A DNA stretch of 64,000 nucleotides, from the NCBI GenBank assembly GCA_036365145.1, contig JAEOAD010000040.1, positions 9,816,501 through 9,880,500 on the forward strand, given 5' to 3'. Every line of letters starts with the position of its first letter. Within the stretch, counting starts at the first letter, position 1. Below are positions 35,963 through 46,795 of the stretch, piece after piece. Made by a program: the position numbers and the translations under genes. Under the pieces are notes generated by a model, which was given only the letters and a program-made list of their open reading frames with translations, made no database searches and had not been told where the DNA came from. This stretch comes from Orientallactaga sibirica. Taxonomy: Eukaryota; Chordata; Mammalia; Rodentia; Dipodidae.

Positions 35963-35972
35963 CTAATATTTT

Positions 35973-36174
35973 ATTGCTACCTTTTAAAAATTATATTTAC
36001 TTATAAGAGAGAGAGAGAGAGAAAATGGGATGGCGAGGGCCTCTAGCCACTACATACCAACTCCAGATTCATGTGCCACCATGTGCATCTGGCTTACATG
36101 GGACCTGGAGAATCGGACTGGGGTCCTTAGGCTTCACAGGCATGGCCTCAACCACTGAGCCATTTCTCCTGCCC
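35973..36174 (-). mobile_element. tRNA-derived SINE, type I, with 10-bp TSD
   Basis: Minus-strand copy. Identical 10-mers 'ctaatatttt' lie at 35963-35972 and 36175-36184. (GA)n, core and head complement ('cactgagccatttctcctgc') are all present. Confidence 0.87.
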
Positions 36175-36184
36175 CTAATATTTT

Positions 36185-38274
36185 GTAAAAAGGTTTTAAT
36201 TAATCATAGATTATCAGCAAATAGAATTTCAAATTTTTTTTATAGTGACCATGAATGTGTAGACATTGCTGTAATTTACTTGGTATTTTAATAATATCTT
36301 TAATTTTAGGTAAAAATCCTATAATTTATGAATAGGTATTACTTTTTACCTTAAAGTTATTAGAATTGATGTCTTTTTCTTTCCCTTAAGTAAACGGATG
36401 AATAGAGGTGACACAAGTATACATTGTTGGCTAAGAAAGCTATAAATCAAATTTGGTTAAAAGGAATATAGATTGAGTATGATAAAAATTATTTTTTTAT
36501 TTTAATTTCCATAACAATCCAATTCAATTTTATTTACTTTGTCTATATCATCCTTTGAAATGGCTGTTAGGCTGTCTTTATAAAACAAGCTAAAATGGTT
36601 CTTTATATTCTTAATCTTAAAAGATTTGGTTATTTCTTCATTAAATATAAGGTTATAGGTGGAATACTTGAAGTGTACAGAGTTTACTTCATTGGAAGCA
36701 ATTGAGTTATTGGCTTCTTTAATAGTTGAAGGTCACTTCACATTTTGAAAAGTTTCTTCCTTTGTTAATTTCAGTAATTTCTATGGTGATGAACTATATG
36801 AATAAACTATGAAACTATATGAACTATATGAATGAACTATGAAAAGAAGTGTGGGAATCTTTCTTATGGACCTTACACATAGCTTTTGTGATATTACTGC
36901 TGTGAGATGCTAAATTCCTTATTTGTAACTTGCTTTAAAGTTAATCTTACAACCACAGAATCCACCTACTTAAAAAATGTCACTAGATTTTCTCTGTCTT
37001 GATGTACCTTCAGCCTGAACAGAACAGATGGCCAACATCAAGAAGCAAGGTTTGGAGATGCTAACTGTTCTGTTTTTAAGGTATGCTCTGCAACCCTTTC
37101 CTCGGAGGCCTGGTTGGACTCTCAACTCAGAACATGCATAGATGCATAAGACGTGCTGATTATAGCAATGAAGACAATGAGGTCAGTAATTATGGGCCGG
37201 CAGATCTGTTGAAGGCAACGAGTGAACTTAATGCGGATGCTTTTGTGATCAGAGTGTACGTGTGTTCTGGATCAGCAGAGTTCAGCAGGTCATACCCTTA
37301 AGTCCCTTCCTTTCAAAAGTGTTTTACACTTTGCTCAAGCAGTATAGTACTTGTTCAAATATTACTCTTTTTTGGCTGTTCAATAAAAATTCCAGTGAGT
37401 ACCTGCAGGCAGAAGAGAGGTCGCCACAGCCAAAGTCACATCAGAGCAGTGGCAACAGCAGATGCAGCAGGTTTACTAATGGCTTGAACTAAACTTCTCT
37501 TCAGTTTCTTTTTTGCTGAGGGTGCTATTAGAGGCAGCTAGCCCACTCTGGGGATGGGGGTCCCCAGAGTCAGCTTTCATAGATCTAAGTTAATGCTACT
37601 AGAAGCTGTTTGTCCATTTCTGGAGAGAAAAGTTCTAGAGGTTAGTTTTCTGTAAATTTCTATATTTTTATTAAAAGGGTTCACATTTCACTTAAAATGT
37701 CAAATCTGTTTCAAGCAATTTATTTGTAATGTTCTCTCACTTTTCCCTTTATGACACCTAGTGATGCCATTTTCCATTCAAAATAGTATTGATTATTCTT
37801 TTTCTGATTTGTTTTGTTCCTTCTTATTAGATTTACCACTTGATATTTCCTAAGGTTAGGAAGACTTCTTTTGGATATCTTTAGTTTGATTATATTATGA
37901 ACTTTTTAAAAGGCATTTTTAAATTACAGGTTTCTTTTTAATCATAGTTTGTATCTCCTACATTTTGATTATTTTGATAATGGATTTTACTGCTTTTCTT
38001 AGAGTGATCATGTTTAATTTTATTGTGCTTTGTATCATTTTGGAGATGCTTACATTTTTCAATTAATGTTCAAATTGTCAACAAATATAGGTGTAACAGA
38101 ATGCAAGGATATCATTGCCTTCAGAAGTTTCCAAAACATTTATTTCAGTTTTTGTCACCTAGGTGAAGTGGTTTAGACTTTTTCCCACTTTCTGTACCCA
38201 TACAATTTGCCTTATCATTTGCTCAAAAAAGTGAATCCATTCTGTCTTAAGCTGTACTTTAGATGGGTCTCTCA
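36185..38274. other. Long repeat-poor stretch
   Basis: About 2 kb without a confident repeat. 36180-36600 and 37500-38110 are T-rich and could hide very old antisense L1. 37000-37500 is more balanced in composition and contains the candidate exon described separately. Confidence 0.4.
37081..37181 (+). other. Candidate coding exon (weak)
   Basis: The segment is preceded by a good acceptor context: branch-like 'gctaac' about 16 nt upstream, a T-rich tract 'tgttctgtttttaag', then AG at 37079-37080. It is followed by 'gag/gtcagt', a good donor, at 37181/37182. One frame of the 101 bp is open throughout and reads on past the donor; the other two have stops. I recognise no protein. Such signals arise by chance in DNA of this length, and 'aag/gtatgc' at 37080 could equally be read as a donor. 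Treat as a hypothesis. Confidence 0.2.
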
Positions 38275-38497
38275 TATATATATTATTTATTTGCAAGCAG
38301 AGAGAGAGAGAGAGAGAGAGAAGAAGAGAGGCAGACACAGAGAGAGAATGGGCACACCAGGGCCTCCAGCCACTGCAAACGAACTCCAGATGCATGTGCC
38401 CCTTGTGTATCTGGCTTACGTGGGTCCTGGAGAATTGAACCAGGATCCTGTGGCTTGGCAGGCAAACGCCTTAACTGCTAAGCCATTTCTCCAGCCC
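38275..38497 (-). mobile_element. tRNA-derived SINE, type I
   Basis: Minus-strand full copy, well preserved: 'ccactgcaaacgaactccag', 'ttgaaccaggatcctgtggc', 'aagccatttctccagccc'. Confidence 0.9.
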
Positions 38498-38614
38498 TCT
38501 TTTTAGCTCTTAATTATATGTACTTCAAGGTAGGATATCTAGTGATTATAAACATTTTAATTTGTGTATTTTCCTGGTAGACAGGCTCCTATAGCATTAT
38601 GAAATAATGTCTCA

Positions 38615-38839
38615 GGCTGGGGAGATGACTTAGCTGTTGAGGCACTTGCCTGCGAAGACAAAGGATGCAGACTCAATTCCCCAGGACCCCTTGTAAGCCA
38701 GATGCAGAAGGTGGCACATGTGTCTGGAGTTAGATTGCAGCAGCTGGAGGCCCTGGCGTGACAATTTTCTCTGTGTCTCTCTCTCTTTGTCTCTTTCTCT
38801 CAAATAAATAAGTAAAAGCAAAATATCTAAAAAGTTAAA
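38615..38839 (+). mobile_element. tRNA-derived SINE, type I
   Basis: Plus-strand copy starting 'ggctggggagatgacttagc', B-box region 'gactcaattccccaggaccc', core, CT-rich segment and (AAATA)n tail. It lies about 120 bp from an oppositely oriented copy, forming an inverted pair. Confidence 0.9.
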
Positions 38840-38981
38840 AAGGAAAGAAACCATGTCTCTTTTATGCTCAAAAGGATTATGACATTTTTTTAATTAGCTG
38901 TTTATGTAATATATTTTTCTTTAGGTTTATTTTGTACCACCTGTTTCTGATAATAGTAGAATGCCTCATTCTTTTTCTCCT

Positions 38982-39139
38982 TTTTTTTTTTTTTTTGTTG
39001 TTGTTGTTGTTCAAGGTAGGGTCTCTTTCTAGTGCATGCTGACCTAGAATACACGATGTAGTCTCAGACTCACCTCAAACTCACAGAGATCCTCCTACCT
39101 GAATGCTGGGATTATAGGTGTGTGCCACCACATTCAACA
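38982..39139 (-). mobile_element. B1 SINE
   Basis: Minus-strand B1 with poly(T) and (GTT)n tail, 'caaggtagggtctctttcta' and head complement 'gctgggattataggtgtgtg'. Confidence 0.87.
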
Positions 39140-39257
39140 ATGGAATTCTTTTTAAAGGAAGAATAAAGTAGGCATGTTTTTAAATCCATCTGATAATATG
39201 TATCTTTTCATTAGTGTGTTTGGTCACTTTAAATGTGTGGACTTTAATATACAATCT

Positions 39258-39420
39258 TATTTTATTTATTTATTGTTGTTAAGTAGAAACTTAGTCTGAA
39301 CAATCATATGGTGGTACCATCATTTCCCTCCTCCCTGCCCCCACACCACTAAGGGCCCTCCTCAGGGGGATTTGCCACTTGTTCTATATTAACTTTGCTT
39401 TCCTTGATATTATTTGGAAT
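39258..39420 (-). mobile_element. Probable L1 3'-end fragment
   Basis: 'tttatttatttattgttgtt', then 'tatggtggtaccatcatttc' and 'cctccctgccc'. This parallels 49725-49830 ('tattggtaccatcttttccc', 'cttccctgccccc'). Both look like minus-strand L1 3' termini of one family. Confidence 0.5.
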
Positions 39421-39626
39421 CATCTCTGATCTTTGCTGTGATATCATTTTCTTTAAATTTTTTGAGGTTTATGTTTGAGATAAGTATTATTGTGGGTTCA
39501 CCAGAGATGGTAGTGTGCACCGTGTTCTGGAATCACATACTGTACATGGCGTAGTCATCTCATTGAAAACAATGCTGGGACACGAAGCCCCTGATCACTG
39601 AGTGTGCTCTGAAGACCAGTGGCATG

Positions 39627-40074
39627 AGAATTGTCAGAGCATGTTTGGAGCCATAGAATATCCGTAAGTATTGTTGGAGTATGTTTTGGAACCATAGAAT
39701 ATCCATAAGTATTGTTGGAGTATGTTTTGGAACCATAGAATATCCATAAGTATTGTTGGAGTATGTTTTGGAACCATAGAATATCCACAAGTATTGTCGG
39801 ATTATGTTTTGGAACTGTAGAATATCCACAGGTATTGCTGGAGTATGTTTTGGGACCGTAGAACACCCACAAGTATTGTTGGAGTATGTTTTGGAACTGT
39901 AGAATATCCACAAGTATTGTTGGAGTATGTTTTTGAACTGTAGAATATCCATAAATATTGTCAGAGTATGTTTTGGAACCATAGAATATCCACAAGTATT
40001 GTTGGAGTATGTTTTGGGACCATAGAATATCCACAAGTATTGTTGGAGTATGTTTTGGAATTGTAGAATATACA
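39627..40074. repeat. 41-bp minisatellite, about 11 copies
   Basis: Regular 41-bp units start at 39668, 39709, 39750, 39791, 39832, 39873, 39914, 39955, 39996 and 40037, with a diverged leading unit from 39627. Each begins 'gtattgttggagtatgtttt' and ends near 'tagaatatccataa'. The register is kept without indels; copies differ by substitutions. The minus-strand unit has no stop in any frame and 41 is not a multiple of 3. Two overlapping 180-codon frames therefore run through the array (39555-40097 and 39560-40099), with a 41-residue higher-order repeat spanning three units. I regard these frames as a by-product, not genes. Confidence 0.96.
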
Positions 40075-40261
40075 ACCAACCCAGAACCACTGGCCACAAC
40101 CTGCAGTTTTATAAGAACCTTGCGAATTCATTCTTAACTTGAAATTGCTCTCAGAATTTCTCCTTTACCCCCTTTTACTTGTGGTTTTGGAAATTCCAGA
40201 ATTATTCCATACCCTATGAGTCAAGTCTATATTCCTTATCTCCTTCCCTTCCTCTCTTTTT

Positions 40262-40382
40262 ATTTCCTTTTTTTCTTTCAACAATCTCGGGTGGCCCAGG
40301 ATTACTTTAAATTCTGATCCTCCTGCCTCTACCGCCTCCCAAGTGCCCAGGTTTCCAGGTGTGTAACACCACTTGGACCCAG
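40262..40382 (-). mobile_element. Degenerate B1-type SINE
   Basis: 'gtggcccaggattactttaa', 'gatcctcctgcctctaccgc' and 'aagtgcccaggtttccaggt' are diverged B1 complement text. Confidence 0.6.
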
Positions 40383-40554
40383 GGCCCCCTTGTTATGCAA
40401 GCAATGAATTACATCTAGAGACCCTGTGATGTTTTCTTAACAGAGTGATCCATTTGTTTACCCAGATATTAAATTTAATTGCATATTTAGCTGTGTGTCT
40501 GTGTGTATTGTATGTGGATACTGTTGTGATGTGTGTTATTTTGTGTAGGGTATA

Positions 40555-40612
40555 AGTGTGGGTGAGTGTGTGTGTGTGAAAGTGTGTGTGTGTGTGTGAG
40601 TGTGTGTGTGTA
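40555..40612. repeat. Imperfect (GT)n tract
   Basis: GT array broken by GA/AA interruptions. It adjoins the SINE that follows, as its degenerate tail. Confidence 0.85.
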
Positions 40613-40905
40613 GATTGGTGAGCCTCATGTTAGTAGCAGAGGAGAATGTCAGCTGTTGTCTTGTTGTTCATCTGCTTATTTCCATGAGACCATAGCTCTC
40701 CCTCAACTGGTAGTTTCTGTCGTTCAGTAATTCCCAGTGATTCTCTGGTCTCTGACCCCTATAGACTGTGATCCCAGATGTATATGGACCTTTCCAGCTC
40801 TTTATGTGGGTGTGGAGAGCTGAACTTGGCTGTCTGTAACACAAGACACCCTCATGCTTAAGCAGAGAGCACTCTAAGTCACTGAGCCATTTCCCCAGAG
40901 ACCTG
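40613..40905 (-). mobile_element. B4/RSINE-like composite SINE, minus strand
   Basis: The right end 'ctaagtcactgagccatttc' is the complement of a tRNA/ID-like SINE head. The middle is a diverged body and the left end is the GT-rich tail. Old copy. Confidence 0.5.
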
Positions 40906-40929
40906 TTTCCCTCTGTATTTTTCTTACTC

Positions 40930-41107
40930 ATCACTTGGTGGTTTTTGGTGGGGAAGGGAGACTATTTTCTAGGACAGGTTCTCATTCTGAAGTCCTCTGT
41001 TGCCCTGGAATTCATTATTTATCCCAAGCTCATCTCAAACTTTTGGCGATCCTCCTGTCTTAGCCTCTTAAGGGGTATTGCAGACATGAGCCACCACACC
41101 AGATTGG
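40930..41107 (-). mobile_element. Degenerate B1-type SINE
   Basis: 'gttgccctggaattcattat', 'gcgatcctcctgtcttagcc' and 'ttgcagacatgagccaccac' follow the B1 complement in order. Confidence 0.62.
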
Positions 41108-41750
41108 GAGATTTTGTTATTAGGAAAGGAAAGCAATTTCTTTTCTGAGAAAATGAAAGAATCAATCCTGTCCCTCTACTTCTTTCTGAATAGGGAAACC
41201 CATGATATCCTTAGAAACAAACAGTGAAGAAAAGCTCCAGGACATGTACCTTAGCAAATAAATAATAAAAACATAAATAATAAATAAATAATCAAATTTC
41301 AGGCTCTAGCAAAAAAAGAAATAAATGGGAGTCCATCAAACCAACAAACTTCCTTTTGTAAACGTTCTCAACAAAATGAAACAGCAGCATAAACATGGGG
41401 CGGGGGTAATTTGGATCTATGTAACTGGAAAGGAATTACTAAAACAGTGTTTGAGGGGGAGGTGAGGAGGAAACAGAGGGGCTCCAAAGCCTCAACTACA
41501 TAACATTAGCAAGTGTAGAGATTTCGTGTGATTCACAGGGTTTGTAAGTAAGCAAATCATTCTATTTTTAGGATTCATAATAGGTGAGTATATTTAAGTG
41601 TTTCAGCCACCAAAAAATAGTCACCTACATGAAATAATATATATGTGCATTTGTTCTGCTTTTATCAACTTTTTATTTTCTATATGTGTTCCATAACATT
41701 ATGTCAATCAACCAATATATACACAATAAAAAGTATTATAAAAATATGGG
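41108..41750. other. Unassigned stretch
   Basis: Contains an A/T-rich (AATA)n patch near 41259-41293; otherwise nothing recognised. Confidence 0.4.
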
Positions 41751-41999
41751 AAGAGCTAGAGAGATAGCTTATTGGTTAAGGCGCTTGCCTTTGAAGCCTG
41801 AGGACCCGGATTCAATTCTCCAGGTACCATGTAAACCTGATGAACATGGTGGTGCATGCATCTAGAGTTCATTAGCAGTGACTAGAGGCCCTGGCGGGCC
41901 TATTCTTTTCTCTCTCTTTTTTTCTCTCTCTCTCTGTTTCTCCCTCCCTCCTTCTCTCTGTGTCTAATAAATAAATAAATAAAAATCGATCTTAAAAAA
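41751..41999 (+). mobile_element. tRNA-derived SINE, type I
   Basis: Plus-strand copy with head 'gagctagagagatagcttat', 'ggttaaggcgcttgcctttg', 'attcaattctccaggtacca', a long CT-rich segment and (AAAT)n tail. Confidence 0.9.
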
Positions 42000-42619
42000 T
42001 AATGAAGAATATAGAGTAACTGAGTTGCAAACATTTCTATTTATGGGCATTTCAGTTTCATAGATATGGAAAGAACTAGGAAATAGTGCTTCCAAGAAAA
42101 ATGTTCATTTCTTCATTTTCCATTCTTGCTGTAATGGCTGTAAAACAAAGCCAATTAAAACAGCTACCAGTGAACAGGAACAGATGTTAAGTATGTTTCG
42201 TTTTTAGGATTATTTATTTGGTTTGTTTGTTTGCTTAACCCTTTCCATTGTCACTAACAGCAGAAAAAATACTAAATGATTTGGATGGCACATGTTTCAG
42301 ACAAAAAGGTAGATATTACCAATTCTAGATGTTCTCTTTAATTTGCAGTAAGTTTCGCAACAGTAGTTTAATGTTTAAACCTTCAGCACATGCTGTATTT
42401 AACAGAACTTATTTAGCTAGAGGGTTCAATCATTTTCTTTTTCCCAACTAAGGTGTGCTGTGTGAACATATCAGGAAACCTGTAACTTCTTACGTACACC
42501 TCAGCCTGACTGCCTAGGGCTGCACTGATCACCCAGAATGAAGTAAAGGCCATTTCAAAACCGTACACATAACACTGTAGTTTTTCAGCCTTTTAAAACT
42601 CTTACTATATAGGGTTCAC
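42000..42619. other. Repeat-poor stretch
   Basis: No recognised repeat. Balanced AT-rich sequence that could be searched for conservation; no exon signals that I trust. Confidence 0.4.
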
Positions 42620-43335
42620 TGTTTGCTTCTGAGGATATCATTGGTTTCTGATCTCACAACTAAAACATTTATCCATTTATTCGTAGTTGATTTTTGTACA
42701 TGGTATAAGACAAAAGTCCAGTTTCCTTCTTTGTCATGTAGAAATCCAGTTTCCCCAGTAAAGTTGTGTCTTCTTCATGATATGTCAAAAATTAGCAATC
42801 CTTTCTATGCTTTAAATTTTATTAGATTGTTCAGTTACTTTTGTCTGTTTCTTTGATTTGATTTCTATTGTTTTAATATTAGTACCATAATGTTTTAATT
42901 AGTACAGGTGTGTAATACAATTTTAAATTATAAATATGATATCTTTGAAATTATTTTGCTGTCATAACATTGTTTCAGCCCTTAGGAATGCTCTTACATT
43001 TGAATTGTAGAGTATTTTTCATATTTTGTGAATATACCACTGATATTTTGGTAGACATTATGTTGAATTTTAAGGTTACTTTGAAATGGATGGACATTTA
43101 ACATGTGACATGTCTTTCCATGAACATGAGGTAGATTTGCTTTTATTTGTTTCCTTTATCAGTGCTTCACACAGCGTATTTAATTTCTGGGTTGTTTATT
43201 CATTAATAGTTTATATTTTATGTTATTATAAAAGGGATTATTTCTGGATTAAATTTTTTTGTTTTAATTTGTGCAAAAAATGCTATTGACTTTTGTATAT
43301 TGATATTTACAACTTGGAACTTAACTGAAATCAGA
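42620..43335 (-). mobile_element. Old L1 ORF2 fragment (antisense)
   Basis: The plus strand reads as the complement of the C-terminal half of L1 ORF2, in the known order: 'tgtagaaatccagtttcccc', 'tattagtaccataatgtttt', 'gatattttggtagacattat', 'ctttccatgaacatgaggta', 'gctattgacttttgtatatt'. The source encodes the reverse transcriptase/C-terminal part. Many stops and indels make it non-functional. Confidence 0.72.
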
Positions 43336-43464
43336 TAGACACCTGGGAATAGAATGGGTAAAAGAAGGGCAGGGGGAGGGTCAATCTAAATTCAAGATAT
43401 TGTGAATAAGACTTATGTAAACCTACTTATTTGAATAATGGCACATCCAGAAGCTGTAGACTGT

Positions 43465-44190
43465 TACTAGAAATTTTTCAGTGCCTGGGATGGGATACCT
43501 TCCAGTGAGTTGTTGGCCAAGGAGGTCCTGGTAGCCTCCAAAACATTAAAGGCTTTTGCCAAAGCCCTTGGTTTCCCTTGAGAAACAGATAGTAAGACCC
43601 TATTGCTGAAGACATCTCTTGCCTGAGAGGCAAGGCCATTGAGAAAGCAAGCTGGTGCAGAGCAGAAAATCTGCTCCCTGTAGACCAGCCAACTGAAAGC
43701 TGGAAAAAGCTGCACTGCATGCAGCCATATGGGAGACAGAAGTCATCAGCAGTGAAAACAGTGGACACTGAATATTCAAGTTTGGCCAGACAGGCCCAAT
43801 GACTGAACGGGTGCAATAGTGGCATGTCTACTCTTGGGGTAACCAACTGCTCCATACTTGGACTGAAGGCCCTCTCTACAGGAAGGAATACATGCCTGGT
43901 ACTGAAAAACCTAAGCAAAAGTCTATGGCAGGTGAGGTCATGAGCCTTAGGGGTATAAAGCCTGCTCTTGTCTGACTAAATGTATATATTATTCCCACCA
44001 TGCTGCACTGGGGGCACTACACTTAATGTTCATGTTCACATATTAACGCTACTCTCACTTCTGGTTAGAGAAGTCTTAAATATTTCTTATGTAAGAGTTC
44101 TAGTTATGAATTTTTATGTGTCCAGGGAAGACAGAGCTTTCTTTCATTTAAGGACAGCTCACCAAACACAGCCTTGCTGACTGGATTTTC
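43465..44190 (+). mobile_element. L1 3' untranslated region fragment (sense)
   Basis: Recognised by order-preserving similarity (reverse complement) to 28688-29115 in this window, plus blocks I recall from rodent L1: 'gagaaacagatagtaagacc', 'gtttggccagacaggcccaa', 'tctacaggaaggaatacatg'. It lies opposite in orientation to the ORF2 remnant just upstream, so the two belong to different insertions or to a rearranged one. The 146-codon antisense frame at 43478-43918 is incidental. Confidence 0.62.
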
Positions 44191-44213
44191 TTGTTTGTTT
44201 GTTTCCACACATT

Positions 44214-44261
44214 AAAGGTATCCGCCCATTCTCTCTTAAAGGTATCCACTCCTTCTCTCTT
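44214..44261. repeat. 24-bp tandem duplication
   Basis: 'aaaggtatccgcccattctc' (44214) and 'aaaggtatccactccttctc' (44238) start two adjacent 24-bp units ending 'tctctt'. Confidence 0.85.
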
Positions 44262-45840
44262 AGCTTAGCTAGTTTCTTCAAAGAAATCCAGAAGGTGTAA
44301 TGAAGACTCCATACTATGATACTTTTCATTCCCTCATTTTAATTTTCTCTTTGTCCTTGTCCATTTGGTTTGGACATCTGGAAAAGACATTACAGGTTGA
44401 TTCTGATTGGGGTCTCTAGAGCATCAGAAATCATGACGTCTGTATTGGTCCCAAGGCTGGGGTTATTTTTAACAATTATTTCATTAAGCAAATTCTGCTA
44501 CTTTTGAGGTTTCTTCCTTTGAACTCACTGAATGCAGGCATTGGTCCTCTTAAGTGTTCCTGTATGTCCTTCAGCTGTTTGCATTGCGTCATTTCCTCTT
44601 ACTGTGTCATGTTAGAGCATCTACCTTCAGGCTCACAGATTCCATTTTGAGTGCTTTCGAGTCTGATATGGAAGTCCTGCATTGCACTTTTATTACACGA
44701 CTGAGTATTTCATCTCCAAGATTTAATCCTTTTTAATGATATGCATGCTATCGAGTTTCTCATTTAGGTCCTGAGTGTTTTTCTAAGTTCATTGCCTCAT
44801 CTGTCTGCGCTCTATTGCCTCTCATTGGATTTTTCTGAAGATTAATATTTTGAAATCCTTCCCATGAAATTTATGAAATTCCACTGTGGGTCTCTTCCCT
44901 TACTCGGTTTGGTTTCTCAAGTTCAGCATAGAACAGGATCTTCTAAATGGTGAAGCCCACTTCCTGCCTAGCACCAGCAGGTGGGGCACCCCAGGCTTAC
45001 AGAGCCCAGTGCATCCAGAGGACAGGACAGCCAGTTAGGTGGCTCTGGGGAGTACAACCACAATGGTATGCGGGGGAGGTGGGGGGGAGTGTCTGAAATT
45101 CTTCTGGGATCCAGGATGCGACACTGTTTGTGCTCTGAATGAAGGAGCAAAATGGCTCTGGTGCAGCCTGAGGCCCTTGGAACTGGCTTGGTGCTATAAG
45201 CTTTAGTGTCAAGTGGCATAGGTGCCCTTGTGAGAAGGAGGTTTCAAATCCCGAGTGGAGGACAGCCCCCCTTCTGACAGCACTTTGGGGGTGACTGGAA
45301 TGGACTGGATGGAGCAGCTCTTCAGGATCTTGTACTTAGGGGGTAGGGCAGAGCTACCGTTCAGCTGGTGGATGGCATGCTAATAGTGAGTGTTGTGTAC
45401 TGGGGGGGATAGCTCAGTGATGGAGACTGTAATTGTTATTTGCGCATTCGCCCCTCCCGCCCCCCAAAGAGGCTACTTTCTAGCAGCTGTGCTAGTTCAA
45501 GTAGGGGCAGCTGTAGCTCTGTCTGGAGCAGGGCGCAGATATCAGCTGCTTCTATAGGCTGGCCCAGGTTGTGTGTGTTCTCAGAGGGGCTGGCTCAGCA
45601 GCATCACATCCTTTGAGGACTGCAGGAATTTTCCAGTGGTGAGTGACTGCAGGTACCCATGGGAGTTACTGGCCTTTTGGTCCTCCTATTGTTTATTTTT
45701 CCCTTCAAGGAGTCCCTGACACCTGGGATGTGGCGATGGAAGCAAGGCATTTTCTTCCCTTTCCTACGCAGCCACACGCACGCTCTGTGGGATGCAGGCT
45801 GCAATTTTGCTGTGCTTGGAGTTGTGCTGCAGTTACTCAC
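44262..45840. other. T-rich then GC-richer segment, perhaps antisense L1 5' end
   Basis: 44262-44930 is T-rich. 44940-45840 is clearly richer in G/C with G-runs (for example 45083-45090, 45402-45410). The transition and the nearby antisense ORF2 remnant would fit the ORF1-to-5'-UTR end of a minus-strand L1. I cannot match it to a known consensus. No open frame above 100 codons. Confidence 0.3.
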
Positions 45841-46410
45841 TATTTTATTTATTACTATTATTTTTAGCAGTAGCAGCACTAGTAAATTTAACATGTTTGT
45901 GGTATAAAGAATCCTAGGTCTAGGAAGATGGTTGGGAGGTTTTAGACAGTAATATTCCTTGTTCTAGATTGAAAAAAAAAAATCTCAGTAATGTTATAGG
46001 TAGGCAATTGCTTTGAAAAATTTTACATAACCTTACCTAATTAGATGTCACCAATTTTGATTCTAATCTGCCTTGAAAGACAGCCAAGAAAGACATTTTA
46101 TGTCATATGAGAACATTTTATATCACCTAAACTTTACACACTGTCACTTAAGATTCTTTCCTTTAGCGGGATGATGTGATGTTCAAGGTTAGGAAGACTA
46201 AGAGAGGCCACGGCCAATATGCAAAATTACTAAAAGAGTTATAATTTTGGGGTGCTTCATTTTGTAGAGACGTGCAGATCCTGCGGCCTCGTCTAAGAAA
46301 GGTGATCGACATCTGACTCCAATAGTCAACTGTTCAAACTCCACTAGTGCTGCCGTAGTCAGGGAGAGCCACAGCAAATTCAGTCAGCTTCTATAGAGTT
46401 TCTGTAGGAT

Positions 46411-46411
<1 letters not shown>
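45841..46411. other. Unassigned stretch
   Basis: AT-rich until 46250. The segment 46265-46390 contains several CpGs in otherwise CpG-poor DNA. No exon or repeat recognised. Confidence 0.4.

Positions 46412-46448
<37 letters not shown>
46412..46448. repeat. (GT)n microsatellite
   Basis: Perfect array of about 18 units. Confidence 0.95.
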
Positions 46449-46450
<2 letters not shown>

Positions 46451-46561
46451 GTTTTACTTTTATTGATTTATTTATTTATTTTAATCAGGGCACAATATAG
46501 TCCCAGTATCTAGAATTTCAACTTTTCAGAATCATGCAGTTAAAGAACAAGAAACTATTAG

Positions 46562-46795
46562 AGGGTGGGAGAGATGGTTCAGCGATTAAATGAGCTTGCT
46601 TACAAAACCTGATGATCTGTGTTCTACTCATCGGTACCTATCTAAAGCCTGATGCACAAAGTAGCATTTATGTATGACGTTCATGTGCAGTGTCAGGAGG
46701 TCCTGGCATGCCCATACTTAACTCTGTTTCTTGTCTTCCTCTTTTTCTCTGTCTCCTTTTCTCAAATAAATATGTAAAATATTAAACAAATGAAA
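46562..46795 (+). mobile_element. tRNA-derived SINE, type I, diverged
   Basis: Plus-strand copy: 'gggtgggagagatggttcag', 'tctaaagcctgatgcacaaa', 'caggaggtcctggcatgccc', CT-rich segment, 'aaataaatatg' tail. Confidence 0.82.

Noticed and set aside
39555..40099. Two 180-codon minus-strand frames as repeat-protein genes, or the array as CRISPR
   Set aside because: Both frames are produced by the stop-free 41-bp unit and overlap in different frames. Units abut with no spacers, so it is a minisatellite, and the genome is mammalian.
43478..43918. 146-codon minus-strand open frame
   Set aside because: It lies antisense to an L1 3'-UTR-like fragment that has a related inverted copy at 28688-29115. 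No domain recognised.
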